From NCBI GenBank assembly GCA_900554415.1, contig USGU01000010.1, positions 1-64,000 of the forward strand: DNA of 64,000 bases, given 5' to 3'. The translations under genes and the position numbers were made by a program. Positions within the stretch are counted from its first letter, which is position 1. Each line of letters begins with the position of its first letter. This document shows, piece after piece, positions 39,994 to 48,400 of this stretch. The notes under the pieces are model-generated. The model made no database searches. It was not told the DNA's origin and saw nothing but the letters and a program-made list of their open reading frames with translations. Source of the stretch: an uncultured Lachnospiraceae bacterium (lineage in GTDB: Bacteria; Bacillota; Clostridia; Lachnospirales; Lachnospiraceae).

Positions 39994-40049
39994 AGAAGTC
40001 CTCCGTTCTAATGCTTATACTTGAATTACAGTTAAATAAAACGTTCATA

Positions 40050-41009
40050 TCAATAAGAATACTTAACAATATAGTTGCTTCCATCACCAACATATTTTTT
40101 GACGGAATCCTCATCGTTGTTTGCAGCAAGAGTCGGGTCCATTAAGGACCAGTCTTTTCCGTCAAATTCAATGATATTATCTACCCATCCGGACTCGTCA
40201 AGATAGACGCTAATCCATGCATGATATGCTGTCCCTGAATATCCGACAACCAGTTTGGTTGGAATTCCCTGTGAACGCAGAAGAGCAGACATCAGAGAAG
40301 CATAGTCGAAGCAAATACCCTTGCGAGTTTTCATGGTTTCATCAATATCAGGAATATAATCAGTAGGAATATCTTCTGCAAAATCTGTATCATAGGTAAT
40401 ATTTTCAATCACATAATTATAAACCTGTTCTACATAGTCCAAATCATCTGCCGATTGTGCAGACAGTTCCATTCCGTATTTTACTGCTTCACTGTCCTGT
40501 GTAAACCAGACATACTGGTTTGGATATAAGAAGGGTTTGAATTCATCATTTAATGTCACAGAGATTGTCTGCGAAAAAGATAGGGCATATTTGTTGTCAT
40601 ATGCATGCTCGTAGACATCAATTTGATAAGTGCCATTACCCCCTGATAATGGAAAGGTTTCGTAATCACCGGGAACAAGACAGTAGGAATATAAGGTTCC
40701 GTCAGGTGTAGTGACCTGAATACGGGATTTATCAGAATCTCCCTGATATCGAACCATAAAATATCCTTCTGCAGTGTTAGATGCATCAATAGAAACGGAA
40801 TCGTTTCCATATGCTTCTGTTCCACTTGCCTGTGGAGAAAGCACTTCCGTTATGGTGTCCCGTGGATTCTCCGGTGGAGAGGAATCTTCTGACTTTGTGG
40901 AAGTCTGTTTGCCCTGACATCCGGTAAGAACCGTTCCTGCTAAAAGAGAAAGAGTGAGAACAACAGCAAGCGCATATCGTAAGTGTGGAACAACAGATAT
41001 CCTGTGCAT
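40050..41009 (-). CDS. Transglutaminase-like lipoprotein
   Basis: About 319 residues. Lipoprotein signal with lipobox LAGTVLTGC (Cys at about residue 31), an Ig-like or beta domain (about 70-180), then a transglutaminase/cysteine-protease-like core: KTRKGICFDYASLMSALLRSQGIPT gives the catalytic Cys, YHAWISVYL the His and WSLMDPT the Asp. Many members are wall or pilus-processing enzymes, and the triad is intact, so it may cross-link or cleave a pilus or surface protein. ATG 41009 was chosen because AAAGGAG is 9 nt upstream. It sits just upstream of pilC in the operon. Confidence 0.85.
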   Translation of the reverse strand: MHRISVVPHLRYALAVVLTLSLLAGTVLTGCQGKQTSTKSEDSSPPENPRDTITEVLSPQASGTEAYGNDSVSIDASNTAEGYFMVRYQGDSDKSRIQVTTPDGTLYSYCLVPGDYETFPLSGGNGTYQIDVYEHAYDNKYALSFSQTISVTLNDEFKPFLYPNQYVWFTQDSEAVKYGMELSAQSADDLDYVEQVYNYVIENITYDTDFAEDIPTDYIPDIDETMKTRKGICFDYASLMSALLRSQGIPTKLVVGYSGTAYHAWISVYLDESGWVDNIIEFDGKDWSLMDPTLAANNDEDSVKKYVGDGSNYIVKYSY

Positions 41010-41085
41010 ATGTAGAAACTCCTTTCTCGTATGTAAAAGGCTGTTGGATATGAAAAATTTCAATCCGCAGCTTCATAGTAATCGT

Positions 41086-41808
41086 TTAATGTATGTTCAA
41101 AATTAAGTGTAAAGTATTACCTGCCATATCAGGAACGTAGACATCTAAATCTGTTTCCAGATAGAGAAAGATAATGCAGTCATTTTTCTTGTCATAAGAA
41201 TATGGTTTCACAGAATTACCATCGGAATCATTTGCGGTAATATGCTCATAGTCAATACCAGAGATATCGTCACTGACATAAAGATAAACCAATTCTCCTT
41301 TGTGCACGCTGGATTGGTATACAGGGTGTTTGGTGTCTATAGTATCTATTTCGATAGTTTCTGTATGGACTTGGTTGTTTATCAAAGTTACAGATACCTG
41401 CATTACTCCGTTTTCTGTTGGCTCAATAGAAAATGTCTGGCGTTCTGTCTGAGAAACAGGGACAGATTTTCCATTTAATTCAGCCATTACACTTTTGGCT
41501 GGAAATGGTGTATCCAGTGCAAAGGTATAGACTGGTGGATAAGAGGATGTTTCTGTGTCAAGTGTTACGGTAAAATCCGGATAAATAAATAAAAATGGCA
41601 CCAGTGCAAATAAAATCAGGGTTGCAATTAAGATATATTTCTGAAATGCAAAACGTTCTTTTCTATAATTACTGTATGAGATTAAAACATCCAAAGGAAT
41701 CGAATTCGGCTCAGTCTGGCATGCCTCGAAAATATTCTGAAGCATTTGGCTTGCCAAATCCTGACTGAGTTCAGGAACCCGGTTCTTTTTTGAAAAAGGA
41801 AAGTTCAT
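41086..41808 (-). CDS. Single-pass membrane protein, possible anti-sigma partner
   Basis: 240 residues: a cytoplasmic N-terminal part of about 55 residues (SQDLASQMLQNIFEACQ), one membrane helix (YILIATLILFALVPFLFIY, about 58-76) and an external part with two Ig-like folds (about 80-240). There is no zinc-binding HxxxCxxC. It lies 17 nt after the sigma-factor gene in the same operon, and this topology is typical of anti-sigma factors, so I infer that role; an external sensor or adhesin role is also possible. Confidence 0.55.
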   Translation of the reverse strand: MNFPFSKKNRVPELSQDLASQMLQNIFEACQTEPNSIPLDVLISYSNYRKERFAFQKYILIATLILFALVPFLFIYPDFTVTLDTETSSYPPVYTFALDTPFPAKSVMAELNGKSVPVSQTERQTFSIEPTENGVMQVSVTLINNQVHTETIEIDTIDTKHPVYQSSVHKGELVYLYVSDDISGIDYEHITANDSDGNSVKPYSYDKKNDCIIFLYLETDLDVYVPDMAGNTLHLILNIH

Positions 41809-41825
41809 TGGCTGTGCTGCCTCCT

Positions 41826-42332
41826 TTAAACATTCATAATCTGATGAAGCCGCTTCCGACCCAGATTTAAATAACGTCTGACAGAACTATGGCTGATATG
41901 CATCATTCTGGCGATTTCCCGGTTCGTCATGTGGTCACAGTATTTCATAAGTATGATCTGGGATTCGCTAAAAGGAAGATTTAAAATTCTTCGAATCGAA
42001 TACTGGTTTCCATCAATAGATACCAGCGATGCTTCAAAATTTCCGAAGATATTATTTTGTTTTCTTCGAATTAAAAAACAAGTCTTATATCCTATTTGAT
42101 GTAACTGAGCCAGAAAAAGAGCTGGGTCTGGCAGAGCGCGAATTTCTTTTAAAGACTGTATATAAGTCTGCTGGAGGGCATCCTGAGCGAGATATTCGTC
42201 TCCTAAATATTGGTATGCAAATGCATACTGCTCCTGATAAGTAGCTGCGTATAATTCGGCAAATGCATCACTATGCCCGTTTTGCGCCTGAATAACTAGA
42301 CGGGAAATATATTTGTAATCCAGTTTTGCCAT
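41826..42332 (-). CDS. Sigma-70-family (ECF-like) sigma factor
   Basis: 168 residues: region 2 (residues about 22-80; AELYAATYQEQYAFAYQYLGDEYLAQDALQQTYI, the DALQQTY being the -10 recognition helix) and region 4 (about 115-160; FSESQIILMKYCDHMTNREIARMMHISHSSVRRYLN, a clear helix-turn-helix). Divergent from typical ECF factors in spacing but recognisable. Its place at the head of the pilus operon, after a GGDEF-like gene with a 2-nt gap, suggests that it drives the pilus genes, perhaps also the divergent operon (inference). Start follows AGGTGTTG. Confidence 0.82.
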   Translation of the reverse strand: MAKLDYKYISRLVIQAQNGHSDAFAELYAATYQEQYAFAYQYLGDEYLAQDALQQTYIQSLKEIRALPDPALFLAQLHQIGYKTCFLIRRKQNNIFGNFEASLVSIDGNQYSIRRILNLPFSESQIILMKYCDHMTNREIARMMHISHSSVRRYLNLGRKRLHQIMNV

Positions 42333-42334
42333 AA

Positions 42335-43063
42335 TTACAACACCTCTTTATCGGAATATCCACCATTTACCGGGGGTGTATTTTGGCTAATGCGTTTGAA
42401 AGAAAGCGCAATTAAGTCAGTAACAGTAGGTGCGGAATCACCGTCATGGAATGCAATTCCGTATTGATACTCAATTGGATATACATTCGCTATGTTGTTG
42501 TGTTCTGCTACTTTCCGCTCTACCCGGGCAAGAAAGATATCAATTTTGGCGCGGTCTGTGTCTTCGAACAATGCAATGAACTTATTGCCGCCATTACGTC
42601 CAACAAAACATAGATTTAAAGAGGTCATTCGTAAAATATTAGAAAAATCACGAATGAGAATATTTCCCTGAATATGTCCATAATCCCTGTTAATGTCAGA
42701 AATATTTGTCAAGTCGAACATGACACAGCCCATATTTTCAGGAAGGGGCTGGTCTAAATATTTTTCAATAATAGCGTCGCAACTGAAACGGTTGGCAATT
42801 CCTGCCACTGGGTCAGAGTGAACGGCATAGTTCAATTCCCGGAAATCCTTTTTCCAGGAAGACAGCAGGCTGAAATCAAGAAAAATAAAAAGAAACGAAA
42901 TAAAAAGCACCAGCCATAAGAGTCCACAAATCAATCGGACTCTGGAGTCGGCAGCAATCATATGGTAAAGCTCTGGATTCAAAAGAATCAGACCGGCGCA
43001 GATAAGCGCCACTATAATAAACACAATTAATTGAATGGTTTTGGCTATATCAAGTTTCTTCAT
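42335..43063 (-). CDS. Membrane protein with degenerate GGDEF domain
   Basis: About 242 residues: two membrane helices (about 8-30 and 44-66) and a C-terminal GGDEF-type domain (about 75-235). The catalytic motif reads RNGGNKF instead of RxGGDEF; Asp and Glu of the active site are lost and the upstream AIANRFSCD/FDLTNISDIN (compare LTGLxNR and DIDxFKxIND) is also altered. It should not make c-di-GMP; a binding or signalling role is likely. ATG 43063 follows AAGGAG by 8 nt, better than GTG 43072. First gene of the minus-strand pilus operon. Confidence 0.8.
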   Translation of the reverse strand: MKKLDIAKTIQLIVFIIVALICAGLILLNPELYHMIAADSRVRLICGLLWLVLFISFLFIFLDFSLLSSWKKDFRELNYAVHSDPVAGIANRFSCDAIIEKYLDQPLPENMGCVMFDLTNISDINRDYGHIQGNILIRDFSNILRMTSLNLCFVGRNGGNKFIALFEDTDRAKIDIFLARVERKVAEHNNIANVYPIEYQYGIAFHDGDSAPTVTDLIALSFKRISQNTPPVNGGYSDKEVL

Positions 43064-43099
43064 GCAATACACTCCTTGCCTGCATCATATATTGCATTC

Positions 43100-43129
43100 A
43101 TTATAGCATAGATTTATTTTAAAACTCAA
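43100..43129 (-). promoter_or_regulatory. Promoter of the minus-strand pilus operon
   Basis: On the minus strand TTGAGT (43129-43124), 18 bp, TATAAT (43105-43100). Confidence 0.55.
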
Positions 43130-43198
43130 AAAAATATGGGAATTCACGAAAAAGTTACAAAATTTTAGCTAAAAAATTTATATGAAAGGGATGTAACC

Positions 43199-43227
43199 TT
43201 GACTTTATAAATGGGGTAAAGTAGAAT
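43199..43227 (+). promoter_or_regulatory. Promoter of the BTAD regulator
   Basis: TTGACT (43199-43204), 17 bp, TAGAAT (43222-43227). Divergent from the promoter at 43100-43129, so both pilus operons share one 240-bp control region. Confidence 0.6.
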
Positions 43228-43307
43228 TTAATCAAAGAAGTAAAGACAGTGAAAAACGAATGGTATACTTACATAATAAGTAATATAAGTAGGAAAGGGA
43301 TTTGGAA

Positions 43308-44516
43308 ATGAGCGAACGTATGGAGGTTCTCAGAGCGTGGATGCTAGGGAAAGAAGAAGTCACCTATGGGGACAAATTAATTCTATTAGGTCGTAACAAC
43401 ACGACAAAGGCAGCAAAGCTTCTGCTGATTCTCTTGCATAGCGGTGAAGAGGGAATCCCTAGAACGAGGCTGATGGAAGAACTTTGTGGAAGAGAAGATA
43501 TGGTGGATGCAGCGAATAATCTTCGTGTTACTGTGCACAGATTAAAAAAAGCGTTGGCAGAAGAGGGTCTTCCTGCATATGATTATATTGTGTCAAAAGG
43601 CGGGGTTTACAGATGGACAGCACCGATGAAGACGGAAGTAGATGCGCTGGAATTTCGCAGACTGGTAGAAGCTGGAGAAGCGGAACCAGATGTGGATAAG
43701 AAAGCAGAAGTACTGGAAAAAGCCTGTAGAATGTATCAAGGTGAGTTCCTGCCGAAGTTATCTACGGATGAATGGGTATTGATTGAAAGTGCACAATATA
43801 AGAAACTATATGAGCGGTCATTGGAATGGCTTTGTACTTATTTAAAAGAGCGGGAAGATTATGAGAAGGTGCTCGAATTGGTGGACGTAGCATGCCGTCT
43901 GTATCCATTTGATGAATGGCAGGCTGAGAAGGTAGAGTGCTATATTGAACTTGACCGTTATGAAGAAGCCATGAAGGAATATGAGAACACGGCTAAACTG
44001 TTGTTTGATGAACTTGGAGTAACGCCATCTGAAAGAATGATGAAGCAGTTTGATGCGATGAGTGAACGAATCAGCAGCAGACCACAGCTTTTACATGAGA
44101 TTAAAGAGGGACTTCAGGAAGCAGAAGATGATGAGCTGGGAGCATTTTATTGCACTGCACCAAGCTTCCGCGACGCATATCGGATGATGCGACGGAATAT
44201 GGAAAGAAATGGACAATCGGTGTATATTATGCTCTGCAGCATTACAGATGGAAAAGGACAGTGCATGAAAGAATGTGCTAAGCTGGACCAGATGTCGGAA
44301 GTTTTGTTCCAGGCAATTAAAGAGTCTTTGCGGAAATGTGATTCATTTACAAAATATAATCCGGCGCAGTTCTTAATTATGCTTACAGGAATTAATGAAG
44401 AGAATTGTCATCTGGTGGCAGAACGTATTGCAAATTCATTTGCAAGAGAACACAAGACGTGGGCGAAACGACTTACGTGTACGGTTTCTTCTTTATATGA
44501 ATGTGATTTAAAATAG
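43308..44516 (+). CDS. BTAD-type transcriptional regulator with degenerate GGDEF-like C-terminus
   Basis: About 402 residues. The N-terminal OmpR/PhoB-like winged helix (about 20-100; RTRLMEELCGREDMVDAANNLRVTVHRLKKAL) and the BTAD tetratricopeptide-like region (about 110-255; EVDALEFRRLV, YQGEFLP, YERSLEWLCTYL, CYIELDRYEEAMKEYENT, GVTPSERM) are as in the SARP/BTAD regulators. The C-terminal 130 residues resemble a GGDEF fold with KYNPAQF at the active-site position, so it cannot be a cyclase. It is divergent from a degenerate GGDEF-led operon and upstream of the sortase-pilus genes, making it their likely regulator. ATG 43308 follows AAAGGGA. Confidence 0.82.
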   Translation: MSERMEVLRAWMLGKEEVTYGDKLILLGRNNTTKAAKLLLILLHSGEEGIPRTRLMEELCGREDMVDAANNLRVTVHRLKKALAEEGLPAYDYIVSKGGVYRWTAPMKTEVDALEFRRLVEAGEAEPDVDKKAEVLEKACRMYQGEFLPKLSTDEWVLIESAQYKKLYERSLEWLCTYLKEREDYEKVLELVDVACRLYPFDEWQAEKVECYIELDRYEEAMKEYENTAKLLFDELGVTPSERMMKQFDAMSERISSRPQLLHEIKEGLQEAEDDELGAFYCTAPSFRDAYRMMRRNMERNGQSVYIMLCSITDGKGQCMKECAKLDQMSEVLFQAIKESLRKCDSFTKYNPAQFLIMLTGINEENCHLVAERIANSFAREHKTWAKRLTCTVSSLYECDLK

Positions 44517-44534
44517 CGGAAAAGGGGAAGGATA

Positions 44535-45002
44535 ATGGAACATCAGGAGTTGCAGCACATGAATCTATCTGCCCCCAATCTAATCGTGGTATGCGTGGAT
44601 CAGACGGAGAACGGCGATATTGGAGGAAGATTTTATCATTGCTACGGAAAAGAACCGGTAGTGTTCAGCAGCATTATAGAATTAATGACAAAAGCTGATC
44701 GGTTCTTTGATGAGATTGCTTTTCCTCAGGCATCGACTGAAACAAGATGTTTTGTGGAAAAGAAGAAAGAAACGGAAAGAAGAGCATATAATAGAAAACG
44801 ACCAGAGCGCACAGTGGATGTAGAAGAGTTACTCAGCCATAGGGGTAAGAGAGAAAGCTTCGCAATCTGTGTTAAGTTCCGACAGAAATCTACATGGCAG
44901 GGAGAATTGGTCTGGCTGGAAGAGGAAAAGAAAGTTTCCTTTATGAATATGCTGGAATTACTGAGACAAATTGATAAAGTATTATTAAGAGAAGATACCT
45001 GA
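44535..45002 (+). CDS. Hypothetical protein, paralogue of the small ORF at 45293
   Basis: 155 residues, cytoplasmic, in two parts: residues 1-75 unrecognised, and about 105-152 (ESFAICVKFRQKSTWQGELVWLEE...MNMLELLRQIDKVLL) closely resembling the 66-residue protein encoded at 45293. The shared core is xFxVKxxxxxxxTWQGxVxWxEExK and a final LELLxxI. I do not recognise a named family. It follows the BTAD regulator by 18 nt with an AAGGGGAAGG site. The terminator at 44995-45033 begins inside its last codons. Confidence 0.7.
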   Translation: MEHQELQHMNLSAPNLIVVCVDQTENGDIGGRFYHCYGKEPVVFSSIIELMTKADRFFDEIAFPQASTETRCFVEKKKETERRAYNRKRPERTVDVEELLSHRGKRESFAICVKFRQKSTWQGELVWLEEEKKVSFMNMLELLRQIDKVLLREDT

Positions 45003-45033
45003 TAATCTATGAAAACAGATTTCAGGTATTTTT
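44995..45033 (+). terminator. Terminator of the BTAD regulator operon
   Basis: ATACCTGA (44995-45002) pairs with TCAGGTAT (45022-45029), continued inside by AATCT/AGATT, followed by T. It overlaps the stop codon of the upstream gene. The rest of 45003-45230 is AT-rich and unassigned. Confidence 0.8.
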
Positions 45034-45233
45034 CTGTTCGTGAGGAATGAGACGGGAAAGTATTACAAAGTGAAAAGATTGATTAAAAATAATTAAAAAA
45101 ATTAATGAAAATAACACGGTGTAATGCTTTTTGTAATAGGTTATAAAATATAATAAAAGCACAATAGAAATTGTATAATAAAATCAGTAAATAGATGAGA
45201 AAAAAACACACAATAACTTCATACTATTAATTA

Positions 45234-45262
45234 TTGAATGATTTATAATAATGAATTATAAT
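45234..45262 (+). promoter_or_regulatory. Promoter of the sortase-pilus operon
   Basis: TTGAAT (45234-45239), 17 bp, TATAAT (45257-45262), about 30 bp before the first gene of the pilus run. Confidence 0.65.
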
Positions 45263-45292
45263 GAAGGGGATTTTAAGGGAGCGATGTAAATT

Positions 45293-45493
45293 GTGAGACA
45301 AGGAAAAGGAAAAGACACGAATACATTTATTGTTAAGATTGTAAATCAACAAAATGAAACTTGGCAAGGCAGCGTCACTTGGATGGAAGAGCAAAAGGTG
45401 CAGAATTTTAGAAGTGCATTGGAACTGCTGAAGCTGATAAATGGAGCACTGGAGGAAGATTCCGGAGCGGAAGGAGGAAGCCATGAAAAGTAA
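45293..45493 (+). CDS. Small protein (66 aa) leading the sortase-pilus operon
   Basis: 66 residues, start GTG 45293 (AAGGGAG 12 nt upstream, a long spacing). It shares the TFIVKIVNQQNETWQGSVTWMEEQK core with the C-terminal half of the protein at 44535. Its end overlaps the adhesin start by 11 nt, so translation is coupled to the big adhesin. Function unknown; by position a regulator or assembly factor (inference). Confidence 0.65.
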   Translation: MRQGKGKDTNTFIVKIVNQQNETWQGSVTWMEEQKVQNFRSALELLKLINGALEEDSGAEGGSHEK

Positions 45494-48400
45494 AACGTTA
45501 AAAAGATGTATCGCTATAATGCTTTGCATGGTCATCGTGTTGAGCGGAAGCGGATATCTGCTGGCAGAAAGTTTACAAGAGGGAAGAGCAGATATTGGAA
45601 CCGAGGTACAGTCGGAAGAAGGAACAGCAGAGGATGAACAGCAGGCTACTGATGAAGGAACCGTGGAAGTAGAGGTTCCGAAGGAAGAAGAACAGGAGAA
45701 CACGGAAGCAACTGCGAAAGAAAATACTGAGGCAGAAGCAACTACGAAAGAAAATACTGAGGCAGAAGCAGAAACTCCGGCGGTGGAAAATGCAACAGAA
45801 GAACCGAAAGAAGCAGAAGCACAGCCGATTCTCCAGCTTACATATGAAGATGATAAAGTGAAAGTAACAGTAGATGCGGTAGAAGCTGGAAATATTCCGG
45901 ATGGAGCAAGTCTTTCTGTTACACCAATCGAGAAAAAAGAAATCACAGCTTCTATGAGTGCTGATGAAAAAGCAAAAGCAGAAGAAATCAACGAACAGTA
46001 CGATTTGACAGAACAGAAGCTTCAGGAAAAGGCTGAAAATGAAACCTATGATATCGCCGGATTCCTTGCTTACGATATTACTTTTGTAGATGCAGATGGA
46101 AATAAGCTTGAACCAAACGGAGACGTAAAAGTTTCGATGAAATATAAGCAGGCTGAAATTCCAGAAGAAGCAAAGCAAGTATTAACTGAGAATGATGCCT
46201 CCGCATTAGATGTAACAGTAATGCATCTGGAAGAAGATGAGCAGGGCGAAGTCAAAGAAGTTGTGGATATGGTTGCTGATGAGAATGAGACAGCAGAAGT
46301 AGAAACAACATCTTTGATGAAAGTAAAAAAAGCAGAGTTTGTGACAGACAGTTTTTCTATATTTACATTGACCTGGCAAAATAATTTTGACAATTCGGTT
46401 TTGCAAGAGCATCTTGTAGATTATGAACAAACTGATGGATTACGACTTGTTGATGATATTGTAAATACAGGTGCCCTAAAGGCTGAATATTCAGTGGAAG
46501 AAGGAAATGAACCAACAACAATTACTTCTTATATATGGTATAGAGGTGATGCGAAAGATGGTAATTATACAGAAGTTGGCAAGGTAAATTATCAGGGAGG
46601 CAAATCTAATCTTTCTGAGGATGGAACGGAACTTTATCCGGCATTTGATAATGGAGCACGTAAATGGTATAAAGTAAAAGCCACCTTATCTAATGGAACA
46701 GAAGTGGAAGCTGGACCTGTTCAAGTGGTCTATTATAATGAACTTGAGAATGGAAGTTTTGAAACACCAGCGGTATATGAGCGTTTTTTCAATTACCAGT
46801 GGTCAAATAATAATTATGCACAGAATAATGGGGTTTGGCAGACAACAGGCACAGGCACAGGCACAAAGAGTGGTAGCGATATTGAGATTGTTCGAAAAGG
46901 AGCTTCGGGAGGACAATCAGCATATAGTTGGAATGGTGATTGGAATAATGCAGCTGTTGATGGTAACCAATTTGCAGAATTGAATTGTGAAGCGGCAGGT
47001 GCATTGTATCAAGATGTGCTTACTATGGAAGGAACGCCATTGAATTATTGGTTGTCACATAGGGCAAGGGGATCAAATCCAAGTGCAAACTCAGAATATG
47101 ATACGATGTTTCTTGTTATTATGCCGACTAAAGATGCACAGGCGTTAACTACTCAGGAGAAATTGGAAAAATACTTGAAGGATTTGAATGTTGACTGTGC
47201 TGTAACAGAACGTAGTGTGACGGATACAATTGTATATAATGCAAATGGAGTATTAGTTGTAAGAATTACGAGTAATGATCAGAGTTGGCATAACCTAAGT
47301 AAGACAGTTGCATATACTCCGACGTCAAGTTTAACAAGGTTTTTCTTTATGTCTGGTAAGACAGCATCTGGAAACAATACTGTTGGTAACTTCCTCGACA
47401 AAGTAGGATTTTCACAAACATTACCACCAGTAGCAGACGATGAATTTTCAATTCAAATTGAAAAGGAATTCAGAGGTCTTGGAAATGAAGATATTAACAG
47501 AGTAAAAAATGCAATCCAATTTGAGATTACAGCAACAAAAGATGGAAAAGAACTTAGTGAAAGTGAAGTAAGAGATTTATTTGGAACAAATGTAATCTCT
47601 GGCCAGAATATGGTTCAGACAGCAGATGGAACGCTTGTATATCCAATTGCAAATAAGAGGATTGGAATAAACGATAGTTATCGGGTGACTATTACAGAGA
47701 AAAATGCGGAGGTAGATGGATATAAACTTGAAGCTTCTGCACAGACGAAGGTCTCTGAGGGAAATGGAACACCGACAATAACAGAAGGAGCTGTAATTGC
47801 TGAGCTAAAAGGCAAAGTGACAGCAACTGTAACATTTACCAACAGTTACGAGGCTGCGAATTATAAGAAGGTTAACTTCACTAAAGTATGGGATGATGAT
47901 GGAAATTCCTTTGGAACTAGACCAAGTAGTTTGGATGTTACTTTACATGCAAGTATCGTGGTAGAAGAAGATGGAAGAAATGTTGAAAAAACTTTAGATG
48001 ATTTAACAAAAACAGTAAGTTTAACATCGCACAATGCTGCTTCAGATAATAAGAATATATGGAAATATTCTTGGAATGTACCTGTATATCACGTATACAA
48101 CGGAGTAAAGGTTGAGATTCAGTATCGTGTAACAGAAGGCGAAATTAACAGCGACTATGTATACAAGTCACCAACAAATGGAACTGCTGTTGCAGGAGAT
48201 GGGAACGATTATAACTATACAAATTTTGATGATGTAAAAACGGATGGAGATGCAGCAACAACTGCAAAAGGAGCGGCTGTTAAAAAGCAGACTTATAATA
48301 TTTTACTGAAAACAAGCGATCTTCTTGCAAATCCGATATCATTGGTTGCAAATGATAATGAGAAATCTGATTTAGGTGAACCGGCACATAATAAGTATAT

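Noticed and set aside
42335..43063. Active diguanylate cyclase
   Set aside because: GGNKF replaces GGDEF, so catalysis is not expected; I call it degenerate.
45227..45991. Long minus-strand frame antisense to the adhesin gene
   Set aside because: Ser/Val-rich product of the repetitive acidic coding region, no ribosome site; a shadow of the sense gene.
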